DNA of 64,000 nt from assembly GCA_009617715.1 (NCBI GenBank), contig VTFK01000077.1, forward strand, positions 372,001 to 436,000, given 5' to 3'. The position numbers and the translations under genes are program-made. The notes beneath the pieces were generated by a model that saw nothing but the letters and a program-made list of their open reading frames with translations, ran no database searches and was not told where the DNA came from. The DNA is from Plectrocnemia conspersa. Its lineage: Eukaryota; Arthropoda; Insecta; Trichoptera; Polycentropodidae. Shown here one piece after another: positions 11,430-23,744 of this stretch; within the stretch, counting starts at the first letter, position 1; every line of letters starts with the position of its first letter.

Positions 11430-11530
11430 GCTATGTTTGAAAGGACTAAAGAATTTGCTTTCATGAATAGTTTGCATGGAACAACAACAAACAAACATAT
11501 TTTAATAAAGTTAAGAAAACGTTAACCGAC
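11430..11530 (+). repeat. Dispersed repeat with coding-like core, copy 1
   Basis: Shares an alignable stretch with 41995-42085. The frame here reads MNSLHGTTTNKHILIKL and the other reads MSSLHGTTTDKTILMKF. Changes that keep similar amino acids hint at a decayed coding sequence, perhaps from a mobile element. Not identified. Confidence 0.45.
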
Positions 11531-11637
11531 GTTTGCAAAAATATACACGGAGCTTATTAAGACTTAGTTGGTGGTTCCAACAATTAATTTTTAAACGTAA
11601 TTTTTTATTTTAATATTTTAAAATATCATTTTCTTAA

Positions 11638-11743
<106 letters not shown>

Positions 11744-12222
11744 TTATTTTCCAGTGAGCCCGGGATTCGAAGTGGTTTTTGCAACTTGACCACTTTCTTC
11801 TACGACGATTGTTGTCGTACAACACAAAATTTTCATCTTCGGGTATCAAAATATCGAGAAAAGGCGCCTCAGCCTCAAAATCCAGAAGCTCTTGGGATAT
11901 GCGGATATGTACCGATTTGTTTTATTCGCTCAATTCGTGTGGAACCCATATACCTTGTTCTCAAACCTTCCTCATCTTACTAATGTATCTATGCATCATT
12001 GAATCGAACTAGTTTAGTTTCTCGACCAGTTGATGGATAGTTTGCTGGCCTTTGCTGGTCTACCACACACAGGACTGTTATTTATTGATTTATTTTAATT
12101 ATTTATTAAGCTAATATAGCTAATTGTTTATTTATACTAAACACACCTAATCAAAACATAGATAACAAATATGAGAATAACGTTTTATTAATAATAATTC
12201 ACGAAGTTGTTTCTTTATTCCA

Positions 12223-13131
12223 TTAACCCGCCGTTGGTCGCGCGAGTGTTGCATACGCCGTTGGTCGCGCCTGAGCGAATAGCCGCCTCTCAGTTTTTTT
12301 CTGTTTTTAAGTTTAAATATTGAATATTTTTTTTTATTTTTGGTTTATTTTAGTGTTGTATATATAAAATAAATAAATTCTTTAAAACTTTTATTTATAT
12401 AACGAAAGCAGAAAAATAAAATAATATATATTTTAAAAGTAAAATATAATTTTTTTAGATATATGCCTAAAACTTTAAAAATAACATGAAAAAATATATA
12501 TTATTTATGCAATCTGGACATAATGCCGATGAATGTTCTTTGCATATTGGGTTATAGCACATGTGGCATTTGATGGTGATTTTGCGATTTTTTTCCTAGG
12601 GCAAAAATTACATTTTGGACGATTCTATTTACTTGGTTCTGGGTGATGAATTATCTTAGTGTCAGGTTTCTCTCCTAAATACTGCTATATTTTTATTTGC
12701 AAATTTTGCGATAAATTTGTTTAATTTTTTAAATTATCTAAAGAATCGAAAAAAAAATTCAAAAAAGTTTTTTTATACTATGTATCAAAAGAGTTAAATA
12801 AAATATATTCATAAAATAAATTAAAAACATAATAATAACAACAAAAAAAGTAAATAATAATAAAAATAATCTACCAAAAAATAAAATTTCCCGCACGAAT
12901 CTAACCCGCGTAAATAACGTTCTCTCTCGATCCTTGATATAACACAACTAATACGCAAAACCAAATTTATATCAAATTAGTAAACACGTGTTTGAGCCTG
13001 CAATATTGAAGAAAACATAATTCTTGAAAAGTAGAGGGACCCGCAAGTTAATATGTTTCATACAAAAAAAACGGCATCAAAAAAACCGATAGGGTGAGCG
13101 CTGCGCCGCCGTGCGACCAACGGCGGGTTAA
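12223..13131 (-). mobile_element. piggyBac element, decayed, with TTAA duplication
   Basis: TTAA at 12223-12226 and 13128-13131 flank a 901-bp element whose ends begin CCCGCCGTTGGTCGC on both sides, read inwards. A further CGCCGTTGGTCGCGCC copy lies just inside the left end. It carries the 3' end of a transposase on the minus strand. The flanking sequence is LINE 3' sequence. Deleting the element plus one TTAA leaves GGGTTTCCTTAATGGAATAAAG, in two pieces GGGTTTCC and TTAATGGAATAAAG, which aligns to the uninterrupted LINE near 29,625. The element is too short for a complete piggyBac gene and is nonautonomous. Confidence 0.85.
12500..12650 (-). pseudogene. piggyBac transposase C-terminal Cys-rich domain remnant
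   Basis: The minus strand reads RPKCNFCPRKK and then, after a frame shift, KCHMCYNPICKEHSSALC followed by PDC. The paired Cys-x2-Cys and Cys/His pattern is the zinc-binding C-terminal domain of piggyBac transposases, which binds the element ends. The catalytic DDD core is not recognisable upstream. The domain lies at the left end of the element, as expected for a reverse-oriented gene. Frameshifted and nonfunctional. Confidence 0.75.
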
Positions 13132-13423
13132 GGAAACCCACTATTGTCCTATTAATATTATAATACAAATTCATATTCCGTTTTATTAAACCTATTTATC
13201 CAAAAATTATCTCAATTTATAGAATTAAATTTATTTACATCTTTATTTCTTAATAAAATTAATTAAAATATCTGATAACATATTATTTTCTCACTTATAT
13301 ATAAACACGAAAACATTTATTTTCAATATTTATTGAATATCCAACCATTCCAATCATTCAATCACACTTCCAGAACTAGTAAAACTAATTTTATTTAAAA
13401 CTACTCATATTGCCTTATTTTAA

Positions 13424-13683
13424 CAGTGGCGTAGCTAGGGTATGTGCAGTTAAGGGCGATCCTTAAAATTGCCGCCCCCCTTCATACATTTTTTGCAGGA
13501 TCATAAAATCAGAATTTAAAAAAATAATAAATTAGTTATTATTAAGCTTTTGTTATTCGTGGATTTATATATGTTTTAGTGCATTCAGAGTTAAGAACCA
13601 CACTAGACGATCCCATCGCGAATATGCCGCCCCCAAGCAAGTGCCGCCCGGGGCAGCCCGCCCCCCCCATAACTACGCCACTG
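13424..13683. mobile_element. 260-bp hAT-type MITE
   Basis: Ends are CAGTGGCGTAGCTAGGGT and, inverted, CAGTGGCGTAGTTATGGG. CAGTGGCGTAGCTA-type termini belong to a widespread hAT MITE group. The interior has no reading frame and is rich in CCGCCCC-like blocks near both ends. No clean 8-bp duplication flanks it, because the right and left LINE flanks are separated by a deletion of several hundred bases of LINE sequence. Confidence 0.8.
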
Positions 13684-13974
13684 TTCCTAAATATTTTATA
13701 TTATCAACTATTTCAATAATAAAGTTATCTATACATATTTTTCTATTTTTATGTATTTTTAATTAATAATCATGCATATAACATATATTTTTAATTAATA
13801 ATTATGCATTTAGTTTAAGTACAATATTTTTTAACCATATTTCTATTATGCCTAATTTTGTTTCAACTTCTAAAGCATTGTTACCTATGCAATAAATTAA
13901 AGTGTCGTCTGCAAAATAATGCGTTTTACATTTTTCTATATTATTAATGAATATCATTAAAATATATTATTGAT

Positions 13975-16170
13975 ATTGTAATTTAAGGTTTGATTTTAAT
14001 GATTAGCTTATTATTTCACAAATGTTTTAAATAGCCTTAATTGCCGAATTTTTAAAGAAAATACCTATAACATGCTATTTTGAATTATTTGTTCACTAGG
14101 TAAAAAATTTTCAATCGTTAATTTTACGGCGCATTTATAGAGTCTAGACGTGCACCAACACAGATATAACAAAAGGCGTACTTAGAGGGCAACGAGTAAA
14201 AAACGACTTACTTTTAAAACTTGAAATTTGAAAAAAATACTTAACTCCATAATTGTAAATTTTACAAAAAGATCATATAACTGTATGGTTATTTAAAGAT
14301 TTATTTAAATCTTTTTAATTTCCTGTTCTTTATCTACTTACAATATATTTTTCAATAGGTTTTGGGTATTAGTGGAATATTACATTTTGCGATCTTACTT
14401 TGAGTGACATAAAGTTGGAAAATTGTCAAAGCATATGTATTATAATCAAAGTGGCGATATGAAATAATTTCTTCTAAAAGTAAAAATACTTGTAAACAAG
14501 ATATATAAAAATGAAAACTTTAGTAATATCATACTCAAACCTATGTGCATATAGAAAGCTCTCAAACGTTGTAAAATATTTATTTAAAAATGTATATAAG
14601 AATCAGCAATATTAAACCTGTTATTGTATAGTCAAAACAAAATAGGTGTTTTAGACAATTTAACACAGCAATATTTTAACCAAAAGTTGTGGTTAGATGT
14701 AGCTTCATTGTTCATATGGGTGGCATTTCTGTAACACTAAAATATTTAAAATTAAAATACCCTACAGGTTATAAGTAGTTTACATTTAGTTTTCATACCT
14801 AAGCATAATTAATGAATAAAAGCAATCAATTTTATTAGTAATATTTTGAAAAACTAGATCTTTATAATTTAATATGCAGGTACTACAGTTTGCAGCTTAA
14901 TAATATGAAGCTAATTTTTGATATTCTGCTAAATTAATAAGTTATGTGATTTAAAAAATGAATAAAAATTAGGGCCTTAAAATAAAAATGCATTCTTGAC
15001 TGACTAAAGTAATCTGCCTCAGAAACGATAGAAATTTATTACTACCCCTAACTTTAGACTGCCGTTTATATTATAGAAAGACTTAACTGCACAAACACAC
15101 ATAAACATCCGCTTGCATGATTTATCTGCAGCTGTAAAATAGCACCGTTATTTACCTTAAAGGGGCAGATTTAAAGGTAGGTGGTCGCGGTCGTATAAAG
15201 CTCGTATATTTAATAACGGCCGAATAAACCTTCTGAGGGAATGAAATGCGTTTAATTAAAATTGCGCGCTTCAAAATTATAAACTCAGATAAGATACGCG
15301 TAAAAATGCTTTACGCGAGACCGTCAAAATATGCAATAAAAAAGTTTATTTTCGAGATGCTGCTAACAAAACTTTAAGAGCTCACCTTTATTGTTTACCT
15401 ATTGTAAACAAACATCACAGACGCAGAGTGGTGTGCAAATTTAATCGCATTTTCAAGAAAAATAACTGTCGTAATTTTTTTTTTATCTTAAATACATCTG
15501 CCACAAATTAAAAATGTCTGTTTTTCTTAAGCGTTACTTGTTACATTAAAGTTCATCTACGTCGCACGTACTTATAAAACGAATGAAAGCAAACGAACTT
15601 TTCAGTAGACTTAATAAATCATTTTAATAAAGCTCAAAATGTTTATCAAGTTAAATTGTTATTTTATTTCGATATATATAATTTTAAAATCAAAAATAAA
15701 AAAAAAATTCGTAATAAAACAAGTTAACTGTAACATTTTATTCGCAAATCAAAATGATATATTTTTATTACTATAAACTATATACGGAACATAAAACTAA
15801 TTTGCATTTATTATTGCTTTTCTGATACTTGAACCTTATAAATAGTGAAGTATCTTTCCGTTAGAGCAAATTTAGAGCACATTAATCTTTTAAATCTCTC
15901 CATTAAACCATTTTGAAATATGATATATTAATTGAGTACTATGTTATTAAAATTTATATTTTATATGTAGGAAAGTGATATTTTATTATTAATAAAAAAT
16001 ATGACATAAAATATGTATATTAAAACTGAGTATATTATTTATTTATTTATAAATATAGCAAATAAAAGAGATGTACAATGTAAGGAAACGAATTGAAATT
16101 AAAAAGGGTCAGTTTCTTTTGATATTGTATTTATTCATGACAGATAAAGGATATGCGTTAGCAAACAAAA
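13975..16170. other. AT-rich DNA, no gene recognised
   Basis: Very AT-rich, with a less AT-rich patch at about 15,160-15,460 that could be conserved noncoding sequence. No reading frame with domain content. Confidence 0.4.
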
Positions 16171-16183
16171 CGAAGAATGACCA

Positions 16184-16513
16184 TTGATCTTGAGTGTAAT
16201 AAAAAAAAGGGAAAACGTTTCACCCCCTAAAACCTTTTCGGATGCTATTCAGATAGGCCTTACATATGTGCATGCGTACTTTAATAAATTGAATCGAATT
16301 TGCTATGGAACCGTCGAAATTGTTATCGAGCGGTCGTACGAGAAGCGCTTCACTCGTTGGCGAAAAAGGATTTTCCAATTTTCCAATTATCCTCGGGCAG
16401 TTGGAAAAGGCGATAGACATTGGATACGCCTGGGAAAAATGAGAATCACGCACACAATCACACGCTGTTATTTACAGTGTGTCATTGATCAGAGATTGAC
16501 AAATAAAGGGTGA
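16184..16513 (+). other. 109-codon open frame, unassigned
   Basis: The frame is open from an ATT-start context through to TGA. It has no recognisable motif, signal peptide or membrane segment, and an overlapping open frame exists on the other strand. The region is moderately less AT-rich than its surroundings. I regard it as probably noncoding, possibly a conserved noncoding block, and list it only because it is among the longest frames in the window. Confidence 0.15.
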
Positions 16514-16674
16514 TGTGCGAATGTTACAAAAAAATATTTAATAATATTTTAGAGACATTTTTTATATAATAATGAGCATAGTTAATGATAAAATAATATG
16601 AAAATTAATCAAAATAAGTCAATTATGTAAATAAACTAAATGAGAATTGTAACATTTAGACAAATGTTCAAAAG

Positions 16675-16805
16675 TTTGAACACCACAAACTATCGCTACG
16701 GCGCATGTAGTAATTGATATTAATCATAGAATTTGAACACCACAAACTATCGCTACTGAGTATGTAGTAATTGATAATAATCCTAACATTTGACCACAAT
16801 AATTA
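16675..16805 (+). repeat. 57-bp minisatellite, two copies plus a partial third
   Basis: Units begin TTTGAACACCACAAACTATC at 16675 and 16732. A degenerate third, TTTGACCACAATAA, starts at 16789. Exact 57-bp spacing both times. Confidence 0.8.
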
Positions 16806-16809
16806 ACGT

Positions 16810-19690
16810 TGAAAACAATTGTGAGACTAAGGAGTATTTAGTAGGAGAATTTATATTCGGTACAAATTCTCTTAAAAATTTATAATTTTAAATAAAATTA
16901 GTATGTGATATAAACTATTATATACCAAGATTTTTCTTTAAAGCATATTTTTTGCTGATTTGATTTTGCGTAAAGAGATAAAAAGAAGCCACTTATATTT
17001 AAAATAACGGCCAAAGCACGACTGACTGTTTAAACTTGTATTTCAAAAAACATCTATTACCTAATACTAATTTAATTCGCGTTCTATTATAAGTTTATTA
17101 AAGATTTTTTTACGAATTATATACAATGGAACAAGGTGCATTTTTGTCACCACATTACCACACCTCACTGCTTCTGACTTTAATTTACATAAAAATTAAA
17201 TGTAAGAGGTGTATAAATCAGCCCAACAAGTTAATAGTAATATTAAGAATAAGTATTTCAGCAATACTTTGAACCATATAAAAATGGCAATATTTTATTT
17301 TATTTTTAATAACTATAGCAGTATGTGCTTTTTTTAATGCAAACACAAAAAAATACTGGAAAATTAAACCAGCAAGTAAACAACATTTTAACTGCACTTT
17401 TATTTAAAAGTTTAAAAAAATACAATACATAAAAATGGTCTTATAATTTTAGTTATTTTAAATACCTCCACCTAATATTATTTATGTTTATTTAAAATAA
17501 AATAATGGTTAACCATAATTTTAATTGGTTTGCAAACTATTCTCTGCAAAATTTAAAATAAATATGAAAATTAAACATTGAATCTTAATTCTATCAATTA
17601 TAAATTATAAACTTACAGAGTAATATTTCATATTTTAAAATATCGAAACTATATTTATGTCAGTTAATATGTCTTTGTCTTAGGGTCTTCATATTTTAAC
17701 AATGTAAAACGGGTTTATTTGAATATATAGGTTAAATATCATATGACCAATCTTGTAACTTTTCTTTAGTTATCGTCAAAGTTCCAATGTACCAGGGGGT
17801 TAATTAATCAGGCAAACCTTGAGGTGTACAATGTAGACTTTATTTAAAATGATTGACAATGTTGTAAAATATTATCAGATGTATGAAAGTATTGAATAAA
17901 GTCTCATTTCGCCTAACTTCGTTACATATTTATCAAAAATCTTTATTTAATTACAATGCATGTCAATTACTGTTAAAGGTTTATTTAACTTTGCTTTCGA
18001 AACGATATACACCTACTACCAAGTTCTAAGAATATAAACTTTTATAGTTTATCTTTCTATTTGAAACTTTAATAACTAATTTTACTCATATTTTCAAGCT
18101 TTTAATTTTTCGTTTTTGCTGTTTATTTTATTTTTAATTTTATTTATTTTGGCATTTAAAAAGAAATAACCTCTAAGCATGTTATGTGTTAAATTAATAC
18201 ATTTTTATAAATAAAGTAACTTTGAATATAAACTCTTTTTATTGTGTTGAGTTCAATAGTCGAAAATTTTATTTACTCTCACAAATGGAAGTCAATTCAA
18301 ATTCAATTTAAACTAATGTTAAACTGCATTCAAGCATTAAAGGAGCTCTCTAAAGTAAACTTGGACACTCGAAGGTAGATAGAAGCGAATCGGTGGATAA
18401 ATTGATTTTAAAGGAAAGTTTATTTGCATATGTAGTAATAGAGGCTTAAGCATTAAGTAAGTTATTAATTCGAAAGTTTGGTAAGTAAGCATTATTTTAA
18501 TAATTTATATTACTACCATAGAAATATGCCATGTATTTTTGACAATACATTTTGTATATCCAGAAGAGTTTTCTCCCAGAGGACTGAGCTGCCACAATCC
18601 ATCAGCGGAGTTCTAAATCTGGACATTATGCAGATACACATTGTGAAGCCTAATGCCGGAATATGTATGCAAACAGCAGCCAGCGGAGCGCCTATAAATC
18701 ATGACCTATGCAAAAGAACAGTTTCCTTTATTTTTTGACAGATCATTTACATATTCATCGACCTGTTACTTGTTACACGTCGGTCGGTCTTTTATATCAT
18801 CCCAGACTTCCCGAGAGACATGCCTATAGCAAAGCGTTGATAATATATTTCAGTCACTGCGCAGCTTTGCATAATTCTTGTTAGCGCTTTGCAAAATTAA
18901 ATCCGCTAATTCCAATATGAATTACGGACCGGGATGTGCAAGGCGTTAAATTTGTTACATGCCGTGAAAAATTAAGGTTTATAATAATTAGGAAGATAAA
19001 GGATCGATGTCGCGAAGATGTAACTACAATTTTATGATAATGTAAATATTATCATTATGTTATTGAAACATATTTTTTCTTAAAGTATCGTTAAAAATAA
19101 ATACTGTCCCTGATGTATGGAAGATTGAAACTTTTACATAAAAATTAAAATAAAACAATGATAGAAAATTACTGGCCAGTGTCAATTTTATCAGCGTAAG
19201 CCTAAGTATTTGAAATCATAATTTATAAATATGCTTCAACGTTATCAAAGGGTACTTGATTGATATATTGTATGGTTTTTGTGTATAAATATCCATGCGC
19301 CAGCTTTTCCTCCACCGCTCAGAGAAAACATGTCGCCATTTATCGCCTGTCGCAACATATGTAAATATAATTTAATAAAATTGTAACTACTTTTCACCTG
19401 CATCTCACTGAATACCAATAAATCTAAAAATAAGTATTGCTTAAAGTTATTATAATAAATAAACAAAATTAAAAGGTATTATTAAGCACTAAAAATGCTC
19501 CATTATTTAGGACATTAAAAAATCAAGAATTTCAAAATATTAATATTGAGAGGAAAAACATTTCAAGTACAAAAAATTGGAACTTATATAAAAAAAATTC
19601 AACAATATTGAAGCTTTATGTAAAAATATAATTATTAAAAAAAATTAGCTTAAAACATTGACTTCAACACAATAGATTTAAAAATCTATG
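16810..19690. other. AT-rich DNA, no gene recognised
   Basis: Nothing recognisable. A somewhat less AT-rich patch spans about 18,540-18,960 and includes an 86-codon frame (18,478-18,738) without identifiable domains. Confidence 0.4.
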
Positions 19691-19694
19691 GATA

Positions 19695-20960
19695 TTTTAG
19701 TAACATCAATTAAATGTGTGAATTTTAAAGAGGTTAAGAAAGAACCGAAAACAATAAAGATACAATGTAAGCCTCAAGGATTCGTTATAAAAGCTGAGGG
19801 TCAAAACATTTACATTTGCAAGCGCATTTATTAATCGTGGCTATAAGGGATTGGTAAAAGTAATTTCAACATGTGTATTAAATTATATTGAAAATTTACG
19901 TTTTGTATACGTTAAATTGTAAACATTTTATGATGCTCTTTAAAAATTCTTTCAAATATATTAAAAAAATTATTATTTAATTTTATATTTCACATATCTG
20001 TAAAACAATTTTATGGCTAGTGGTATATTTTAGTTATTGTGTTACAATGTTGTGGCGATCACAGCTTGTTATATCCATGTTTTAATTGATGGCCACTTTT
20101 AACACAAAAACCATTTACGATTAAAGTGTCGTATATATATGTTTCTACTATATTGTATACATTTCAACGTTAAATGCAAACTATTCCGATACAATGTTGA
20201 GCCTCAATAATTTATAGCCGTTCAAGTTTTTTGTGGCGTGCCAAAACTCGCTTCAGAAAATTCCCATTTGCAAAATATTGATTATTCATGGCTATAAAAT
20301 AATATATTAACACAACGAAACAAGGGATCGGCCGAGCTATTTTTAACTTTTCAATTCTCATATATGTTTATTTTTTTATAGCAACGTTATGGTGAGAGAT
20401 AATTTATTATACTGCGGTTAAAATGTATTGGCGAACGCGACTCAAATAAGCAACATTTACGATTTTAAAACATTTTAATTAACGACTAACATATTGCAGA
20501 CGCATTCAAAATATTATGTGAATTTTAATTATTCAGTAATATACCTTATTGAAGTTAAGCATTTCAGAAAATAAATGTTTTGCATCCATTAATAGAATAA
20601 AATGCAATTTTTAATTGGCGACCAAAGGTAAATTGGTATACTGAAGTTACAACATTTTTAGGATAACCATTTACGGCGTAACAGCTTTAAAATTCACGAC
20701 AGACATGTTGTAGATGCATTCGGTGCTTTATGTGAATTGTAAAGAATTTTAATGTTAACCAAAAACCATTTGGATACAATGGTGAGCCTCAATGATTCAT
20801 GTTTTCGACCAACGAGAAAGCTCGGCTTAGAAAATTGCCTTTTGCGAAGCCATTGATTAGTCGGGGGCTATTAAATAAGATATTTATGAACGAAACAGGA
20901 AATTACTCGAATTAACTTTGCCTTTGAAAACACAACTCGAGCATATGCATAATATTATAT
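19695..20960 (+). repeat. Array of strongly diverged repeats
   Basis: Landmark GATACAATG followed by AGCCTCAA occurs at 19759, 20188 and 20773, each followed about 80-100 bases later by GGCTAT(A/T)A (19839, 20290, 20866). A preceding block, TGTGAATT with TAAAG or TTTTAA, occurs near 19,718, 20,516 and 20,730. ACCATTTACG-like motifs recur near 20,110, 20,450 and 20,667. The spacing is irregular, so this is an old satellite or a cluster of related insertions. Confidence 0.6.
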
Positions 20961-20964
20961 TTCA

Positions 20965-22436
20965 TAGCGAGAGAATATATTTTAATATTTTTATAATATA
21001 ATTTTAAATTATTTACATAAATAACAATGTATTAATTAAATCAAATGTCAGATAATATATATTTTTAAAACCAAATGTGAATTATAACATGTATATAATA
21101 ACATACTATTATTAATTATAAAATTTACATATATTCAAATATAATTTAGATATCTACATATTAAAATATGTAAATAAGCATGATTCACACAATATTATCT
21201 TATCAACAGAAAATAAAAGTAATATGTAATAATTTATAAAATTTTACCATATAATTTTAACATAAAAAGCGACCTTTCAACTCACAAAAATTCACACGCA
21301 AAAATAGCTGAGGCAATATTTATATTTTTTATTTCATAGTCTGGGTAGGCATCATCCCTATATTCCTGCGAGGTGTCGGAGAGTTATGTAAATATATACA
21401 TACATCTGCTCAATTTCAAAACTCGGCGTTTGTATGACGTACGTCTGATGCCACACAAAAAAAAACACAAAACCATAGAAAACAGCGGTCTGTGAAAAAT
21501 TGCGGAGAGCATGTGCAAATAGCCCAATAGAATTTACATCAGTTTGTGGTGCAAGGATATGCATGAAATGTTCCGGCTGTAGCTTTGGAGCTTTCCCGCA
21601 TACATATATGTATAAAAGCTTAGTTAAGCCGAAACGGAACCGGATGTTCTATTTGTAGAAAAGTCAACGCAATGTGCGGATCGTATCAATTGCCAAATTA
21701 ATTACGGATCGTCGAGCTTTGCGTTAACCAGTTACGCTCGACAAACTCAATTAACGTTCTAGATCAAACGTCAGAAATTATATTTTATTAGGAATAAAAA
21801 GGAACCACGCCATATTCTCCTCGATATACCATTTACGTCGACGCGTATTAATGTCGCGGTGAAAGTAGTCGCGAATTCAATTATGATCAAAGGACCAAGA
21901 TACTAAAGGCTTTGAGTTAGATGAGGTATACAAAATATATGCTTAAAACATGCTGTAGATTATAAAATAGATTACACTGTATAGCAAATTGAAAACATAT
22001 ACAAATACAATAACTTGATGTAAACGTATTCACAAATTTAAAACCTGCGATTATTATTATACCTATACTTTTTATTTTGTTATTTTTTAGCAAAAGTAAA
22101 CCAGTATACAATAAACATGTTATGTGCTAAATAAAAAGTTATAAATCGTAATATTTTTATTTAATTAAGTTTAAACATATAAATAGCTATAATCAATATT
22201 CTTATTATCGTAATTACTAATTTAATTTATAAAATTTTATCAATAATTATTGAGAAAATCGAGAAATAAAAATTAAAAGTCTCATTTATCCAGAAATAAA
22301 AATAACGTCATGAAATAAAAATGGTAAATTTCAATACTAATGCAACTGCAACGTATTTTGTAAAAATAATTGATTAATCTTGTAATAGTCTAAATTTATT
22401 AATATACAATGTTAATGAATGTCCGAATAAATGTAA
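20965..22436. other. AT-rich DNA with one lower-AT patch
   Basis: No gene found. The patch at about 21,590-21,880 is less AT-rich and has no coding frame. Confidence 0.4.
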
Positions 22437-22440
22437 GTCG

Positions 22441-23510
22441 AATGCTTGCACTACACTCTCTGGAAGTTGTCGGAACCGAAGTTCAACTGAAGTCGGTCGA
22501 GGTCGCCGACTTTTGAGTATCGGCCAAACTGCCACAAATTTCATATGCCGTGAATGACGTCCGCACGGCGGCTGCTGTCACGTACAGCTGGCATATTTGC
22601 GCGTGATCAAAAAATGTGCCAAATAATCGCTATTTTTATTTTGTCATATTATTAAAATTACGCTACTGATAGCTATAAAAGTTTGTGTGGGCACTCACCA
22701 ATACGAAATCAGTAAAAACTTTTCGGTCGTAAGTATTTAATTAACGCAAAAATTCTGTCGGCTTTTGCAAAATGCCATAAAGCATAAAAATGTTACTTCA
22801 GAATACGAACACCACATCTGTGACTATCTTAAAATTTGTCACCATTGATTCTAAATAAGAATTCGTTATGGTGTGACATTTATATAAACCGATCTAGGAA
22901 AATACATAAAGATATTTAAAACGAGTTTTTTTAACAAAATCAACTACCACTAATTATTTTTTAATTATTTAATTTTATATAAAAACAATATAATAACGAT
23001 ATCTGTTAGAAGAATATACTATCAAACATATAATTAATCCATTTTGGTGTCCTAAAATATTCAAAAATGTCAGTAAGAGTCTGTTGAAGTCCCCGATATG
23101 CATGTGGTATTATAAGTTGACCACTTGACTACGATGCAGCGCTGGACATGCGTGTTGACCATAGGATGCCTACGCGCATACTGAAATTGAACCGAGTTAC
23201 TCGTTCTATCTCAGTTTGCGAAAAACCATATCATTATCTTTCTCACTGTCGTCACTCAAAGGGAAGTATCTCACCGTTCACGCTCAAAAGAGCAGCTCTG
23301 ACTTCGGTCCGTTTGCCGACAATCTTCGGAAGCGCTCGAAGCTGGCCAAGTCGACTGAATTACCCCCACTTTACCTCCCGTTCTTGGTAACCTCGGACAA
23401 CTTCCGAGAGATTTTAGAGCGGGCAGAACCGAGCTCGACCGAAGTAACCCACTATGTTCTCCGTTCTTGGCCAACCTTGACCAACTTCCAGAGAATGTAG
23501 TGCAGGCATT
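22441..23510. mobile_element. 1,070-bp inverted-repeat DNA element
   Basis: The left end AATGCTTGCACTACACTCTC and the reverse complement of the right end, AATGCCTGCACTACATTCTC, match over roughly 29 bases, continuing TGGAAGTTG. The right subterminal region holds two tandem units, each with GGAAGTTG, AGGTT and CCAAGAACGG on the minus strand. The interior has only short frames that are not kept in the second copy, so it is nonautonomous. No clear target duplication was seen. A partial second copy lies at 55994-56705. Confidence 0.75.
23234..23284 (+). repeat. Segment resembling one arm of the 164-bp palindrome
   Basis: TTATCTTTCTCACTGTCGTC and AAGTATCTCACCG resemble the right arm of the palindrome (from about 628), with the CG-rich middle of the arm missing. 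It lies inside the 22441-23510 element. Confidence 0.5.
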
Positions 23511-23539
23511 ACTAACATTCTGTCTTTGAATAGAAGCAG

Positions 23540-23740
23540 ACGATGTAAATATGAATTTTACGAAGGCCTTCGATACAATTTGTCATTGGTTATTAAATAT
23601 AAAAATGTCAGACCTTAATTGCTGTGAATTAATTCTATATTTAGAGCATAAATTTATTATAAATACCTTTTATTTATTGTCGTAAAATATAGTATTTTCT
23701 TGGATCATAATAGATTGGATAAACGACTTTATGAATACAA
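23540..23740 (+). pseudogene. LINE RT motif-A remnant
   Basis: The frame at about 23,551-23,597 reads NFTKAFDTICHWLLNIKM. This matches the first catalytic motif of Jockey-like reverse transcriptases (F-S-K-A-F-D-T-V-x-H-x-L-L), with the catalytic Asp in AFD. The following frame is quickly broken. It adjoins the right end of the 22441-23510 element. Clade not certain. Confidence 0.5.
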
Positions 23741-23744
23741 CAAT

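Larger units (their letters stand above)
12075..13970 (-). mobile_element. Truncated Jockey-type LINE, interrupted twice
   Basis: A reverse-strand copy of the family at 25.4-29.8 kb, in three pieces. 13,684-13,970 encodes the RT palm with intact FADDT (about 13,900-13,921) in the context HYFADDTLIYCIGNN, then EIWLKN and IEIVDNIKYLG. 13,132-13,423 encodes a segment with LEWLDIQ (near 13,324-13,357) and VFVFIYK. 12,075-12,222 is the 3' untranslated end, with the TAGCTATATTAGCT region and an AAATAAAT-type tail. The gaps are a piggyBac element and a hAT MITE. The copy is 5'-truncated and has lost part of the RT at the MITE junction. It is not functional. Confidence 0.8.

Noticed and set aside
16184..16513. 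109-codon frame as a real gene
   Set aside because: No recognisable motif, and an open frame of 77 codons exists on the opposite strand of the same segment.
23148..23500. Three overlapping frames of 67-94 codons on both strands
   Set aside because: They fall inside the noncoding 1,070-bp element, including its tandem subterminal units. Overlapping frames on both strands reflect composition.
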